This document shows, in pieces, positions 33,101-34,636 of a stretch of DNA of 34,636 nucleotides. The stretch spans positions 1 through 34,636 of the forward strand of contig JAHLMR010000005.1 in assembly GCA_018920255.1 (NCBI GenBank). The letters are read 5' to 3'. A model generated the notes under the pieces. The model saw only the letters and a program-made list of their open reading frames with translations, searched no databases and was not told the DNA's origin. Position numbers and translations under genes: made by a program. The stretch is from Candidatus Aenigmatarchaeota archaeon (GTDB lineage: Archaea > Aenigmatarchaeota > Aenigmatarchaeia > Aenigmatarchaeales > JAHLMR01). Each line of letters starts with the position of its first letter. Position 1 is the stretch's first letter.

Positions 33101-34467
33101 TAAAAAATAATTTTATTTACAATAGTTCTTATGGAATTTTACTTGAAAACTCATCTAATAATTTATTAATAAATAATACTTTATTAAATAATACTTATGA
33201 ATTTTTTTCTAAAAATGATTCAATAAATAATTCTGCAATTAATACAAATATAAGTTTTATTATTTCGTTTAATGGAAAGGATTTTGGAATAAAAGAATAC
33301 AATTTAGCTTTACCTTTACCATTTAAATTTAAACATTTCAATAAAACAATTAATATTTCTAATACATCTTTAGATTCTTGGTTTGAATTAAATGTTAGTT
33401 ATTCTGATGAGGAAGTTAGAGGAATGAATGAAAGTAGAGTATCAATATACAAATGGAATTTTAGTGATTGGAATGAATTAGATAATGTAAGTATAAATAC
33501 AGAAATAAATAATGTTTATGTAAATACCTCAAATTTTGGAATAATATCTTTATTAGGAATTGATGATATTGGCCCCTTAATAACTATACACTCACCCGAA
33601 AACAAGGTATATAATTCAAATTTTGTGGATTTAAAAGTTTCAGCAAATGAAGATGTTAGTAGTTGGTGGTATTCAATAGGTAAAAATAATATAACCTTTA
33701 TTCCAAATATAACACTTCAAAATCTTGAAAATAAACAATATATCTTATATGTTTGGGCAAATGATATATTTAATAATACTGGATTTTCAAGCATTTCCTT
33801 TACTATAAATGTTCAACAAAATTATAATATTGGTGATGGAAGTTTTGGTGGTGGAGTTACTGGTAGTTTTATAATAGAAAATAAAACTAACATTTCTGAA
33901 TATACGGTTCCTCCAGTTGAATTAATTAATATAGAAAAAGTAAATAACTCTTTAACTATAATTTTAGAAAAATCTTCTGAAATAGGAATAGAAAATATAA
34001 GTTTTATTGTTTTAAAACCAAAGTATAATTTATCTTTTTATTTTTATAACTATACAAACGAATCATTTAAATTTGAAAATTTAAAAGTATATAAATTTAT
34101 TAGAATAGAAACAAAAAATATTAATGATAATGAAATTTCAAACGTGTCTATAATTTTTAAAGTTTCTAAAAACTGGATTTTAGAAAATAATATTGATGAA
34201 AATAAAATATATGTTTATAGATTTAATAAAACTTGGGAAAAACTTCAAACAGAATTAATAAAATACGATAAAGATTTTATTTACTATAATGTATTATCAC
34301 CAGGACTTTCTTCTTTTGTAATAGCAGGAGAAGAGAAAACAAAAATATTAGAATCTGAAATAAATATAACTTCAAAAAAAGAAGTTGATAGAAAATATGA
34401 ATTTTTAATATTACTTATTATAGTTTTTATTGTTATAGTTTTTGTAATTTTATATAAAAAAACTTAA
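30136..34467 (+). CDS. Membrane-anchored subtilisin-like (S8) protease with PPC, beta-helix and PGF-pre-PGF domains
   Basis: 1443 aa. Residues 1-20 signal peptide; about 25-110 inhibitor-like propeptide; about 130-410 S8 catalytic domain with D145 (VAVIDTGINY), H184 (DNGHGTHVAG), oxyanion Asn (VAAGNKGP) and S354 (SGTSMATPF). At about 525-630 a PPC-like domain (DGDIIYYKIKSYNGTSL, DDLDLYLFAPNG). At about 850-1030 a right-handed beta-helix opening CDFTSIQEAINNATDGETIYV, with Asn-rich rungs. At about 1290-1400 a PGF-pre-PGF-like domain (FEIxx...YNVLSPGLSSFVIAGE type), then TM helix LILLIIVFIVIVFVILY and a short KKT tail. Exported and held in the membrane by its C-terminus. Many N-x-S/T sites occur. 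Presumably digests or matures extracellular proteins. Confidence 0.93.
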   Translation: MKKLIVFIFLILIFSYCSYAKNEINEKISEKLLLEIKEKPYSEIPIIVILNESINNFDFSKFEGKIKYKYKSINGFSGKIYANKIENFAKNSEVIKIYYDEIISIPPFEKNINISLINSTQIIGANYVWENLGYSGKGIKVAVIDTGINYSHPDLGGGFGSGYKVISGYDFVNNDNDPMDDNGHGTHVAGIIAANGNIKGVAPNASLYAVKVCDSSGRCSNSNIIAGIDWSIANNADIISMSLGGLIIPNDDFSDVINQIVNYAVEKGISVIVAAGNKGPGTGTISCPGCAIKVITVGASNSNNTIDISDDSIASFSSRGPSAFGRLDPEVVAPGVNINSTSISGSYITLSGTSMATPFVSGAVALLKEAKPYLTPLEIREILMHTSENISGHVFEKGAGIINISKAIINNISIYINDNDRLEFSIIPGYNSTGKILIINNNSNLVNLSFNIEEDATDLEKNNIISKNNFILPNEIIVEPNSRKIFKISFLAPQDAKPGIYGTTLLIKEINNNITYRIPISITIPLFGSGNISGLVNDGDIIYYKIKSYNGTSLNVTLTWNNTNDDLDLYLFAPNGRLINYSESLAGTLETLSLSKMNYDEYWIVVYAYKVSEISEYNISVEFKNWGFIVSPNFWQGKLRKNENINLTFTITNDQNIKNNTNISVKYLKEGEKYFNTSNVNSGLNLIWSRNLTGLNTTFTKYLNASIKWSNYNNDIDLFFAYYNGSNWFFSDRFSSQHFNSILKEAYEEIKMIDIQEFLKSEKYTDIGLLTYNYNNPEDVNITVNLIDIAPWDAAKVSENVVNLSANEIKEINVTINSSLLEVGKTYNAIFSIYNSSYDFATINIEIEVLSYSVCKSGCDFTSIQEAINNATDGETIYVYSGIYNENLIINKSINLIGENQYTTIINASEIAINISANYASVSNFNINTNSNIGIYLNANNSKISENFLNTSNKIGIYLENVKNNNIEKNVINSYESGLILNSSVENLIKNNFIYNSSYGILLENSSNNLLINNTLLNNTYEFFSKNDSINNSAINTNISFIISFNGKDFGIKEYNLALPLPFKFKHFNKTINISNTSLDSWFELNVSYSDEEVRGMNESRVSIYKWNFSDWNELDNVSINTEINNVYVNTSNFGIISLLGIDDIGPLITIHSPENKVYNSNFVDLKVSANEDVSSWWYSIGKNNITFIPNITLQNLENKQYILYVWANDIFNNTGFSSISFTINVQQNYNIGDGSFGGGVTGSFIIENKTNISEYTVPPVELINIEKVNNSLTIILEKSSEIGIENISFIVLKPKYNLSFYFYNYTNESFKFENLKVYKFIRIETKNINDNEISNVSIIFKVSKNWILENNIDENKIYVYRFNKTWEKLQTELIKYDKDFIYYNVLSPGLSSFVIAGEEKTKILESEINITSKKEVDRKYEFLILLIIVFIVIVFVILYKKT

Positions 34468-34470
34468 AAA

Positions 34471-34636
34471 TTACTTTTTCAATTTCTTAATAATTTTCTT
34501 TACCTTTGCTTTCTTTATTGCACGCTTTTTAAGAGCCCAAGCTAAAGATGAAATTACTAAAATTATTGCTATTACAAGAGGTGTTAATTGTTCAATTTTT
34601 GGACAATCTCCTGGACAATTATAAATAGTTTCGTTT
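34471..34636 (-). CDS. C-terminus of a membrane-anchored protein (5' partial)
   Basis: Minus-strand frame running off the window end, absent from the ORF track. The visible 55 residues are NETIYNCPGDCPKIEQL..., a TM helix (TPLVIAIILVISSLAWAL) and a strongly basic tail (KKRAIKKAKVKKIIKKLKK) ending at TAA 34471-34473. The tail marks the cytoplasmic side, so the CPGDC part and whatever precedes it lie outside the cell. Convergent with the subtilase, 3 bases apart. Family cannot be told from this part. Confidence 0.75.
   Translation of the reverse strand, partial: NETIYNCPGDCPKIEQLTPLVIAIILVISSLAWALKKRAIKKAKVKKIIKKLKK

Overview
This window comes from a very AT-rich archaeon. The evidence is archaeal-type information genes (class I release factor aRF1, eL40, Nop5 plus fibrillarin, archaeal-type ValS and IleRS), a DGGGP synthase for ether lipids, a tRNA-Tyr(GTA) with a C1:G72 pair and an intron, a wyosine-type Taw2 methyltransferase homologue, and surface proteins with class III (pilin-like) signal sequences and a PGF-pre-PGF domain. 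Compact spacing, gene overlaps and low GC would fit a DPANN-type lineage, but the phylum cannot be fixed from this sequence.

Layout. (1) 1-915: 3' end of a pilin-anchored LamG surface protein. (2) 947-4634, minus: iorA-iorB-aRF1 operon. (3) 4669-7074, minus: valS, divergent from (4) pyrG-mtaD (7128-10123), followed by a convergent 51-aa CPFC mini-protein absent from the ORF track. (5) 10331-12936, plus: aminotransferase, secreted Cys-rich protein, eL40 (also absent from the track) and UbiA/DGGGP synthase. (6) 12931-16528, minus: an unusual island containing two copies of a YkgJ-type cysteine protein (one decaying), a divergent amino-acid-kinase/IPK-like protein, a 611-aa methyltransferase-Nudix-APRT fusion and tRNA-Pro(TGG). 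Three spacers in the island share a conserved upstream element. (7) 16575-18765: Taw2, a second pilin-anchored surface protein carrying a beta-helix, and intron-containing tRNA-Tyr. (8) 18807-23808: RNA and nucleic-acid processing genes (NYN, TatD, PIN, Nop5, fibrillarin, DHH, HD). (9) 23842-29099, minus: ileS, a long bacterial-type HMG-CoA synthase and a metallophosphoesterase. (10) 29145-34636: a small cytosolic protein, a lipoprotein, a MIP18-type Fe-S assembly protein, a 1443-aa membrane-anchored subtilase and the C-terminus of another membrane protein.

How the genes work together. IorAB plus the aminotransferase could oxidise aromatic amino acids through 2-oxoacids. HMG-CoA synthase and DGGGP synthase bracket the mevalonate-to-ether-lipid route, and the kinase and Nudix domains of the island resemble enzymes of its late steps, although their substrates are unknown. 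Nop5 and fibrillarin form the C/D sRNP core. The subtilase, LamG and beta-helix proteins form an extracellular or surface set.

The best candidate for something undescribed is the island at 13.4-16.5 kb: a triple-domain fusion translationally adjacent to an IPK-like kinase, with a TCGA-containing box at matched distance (45-49 nt) from three start codons and a duplicated YkgJ gene on either side.
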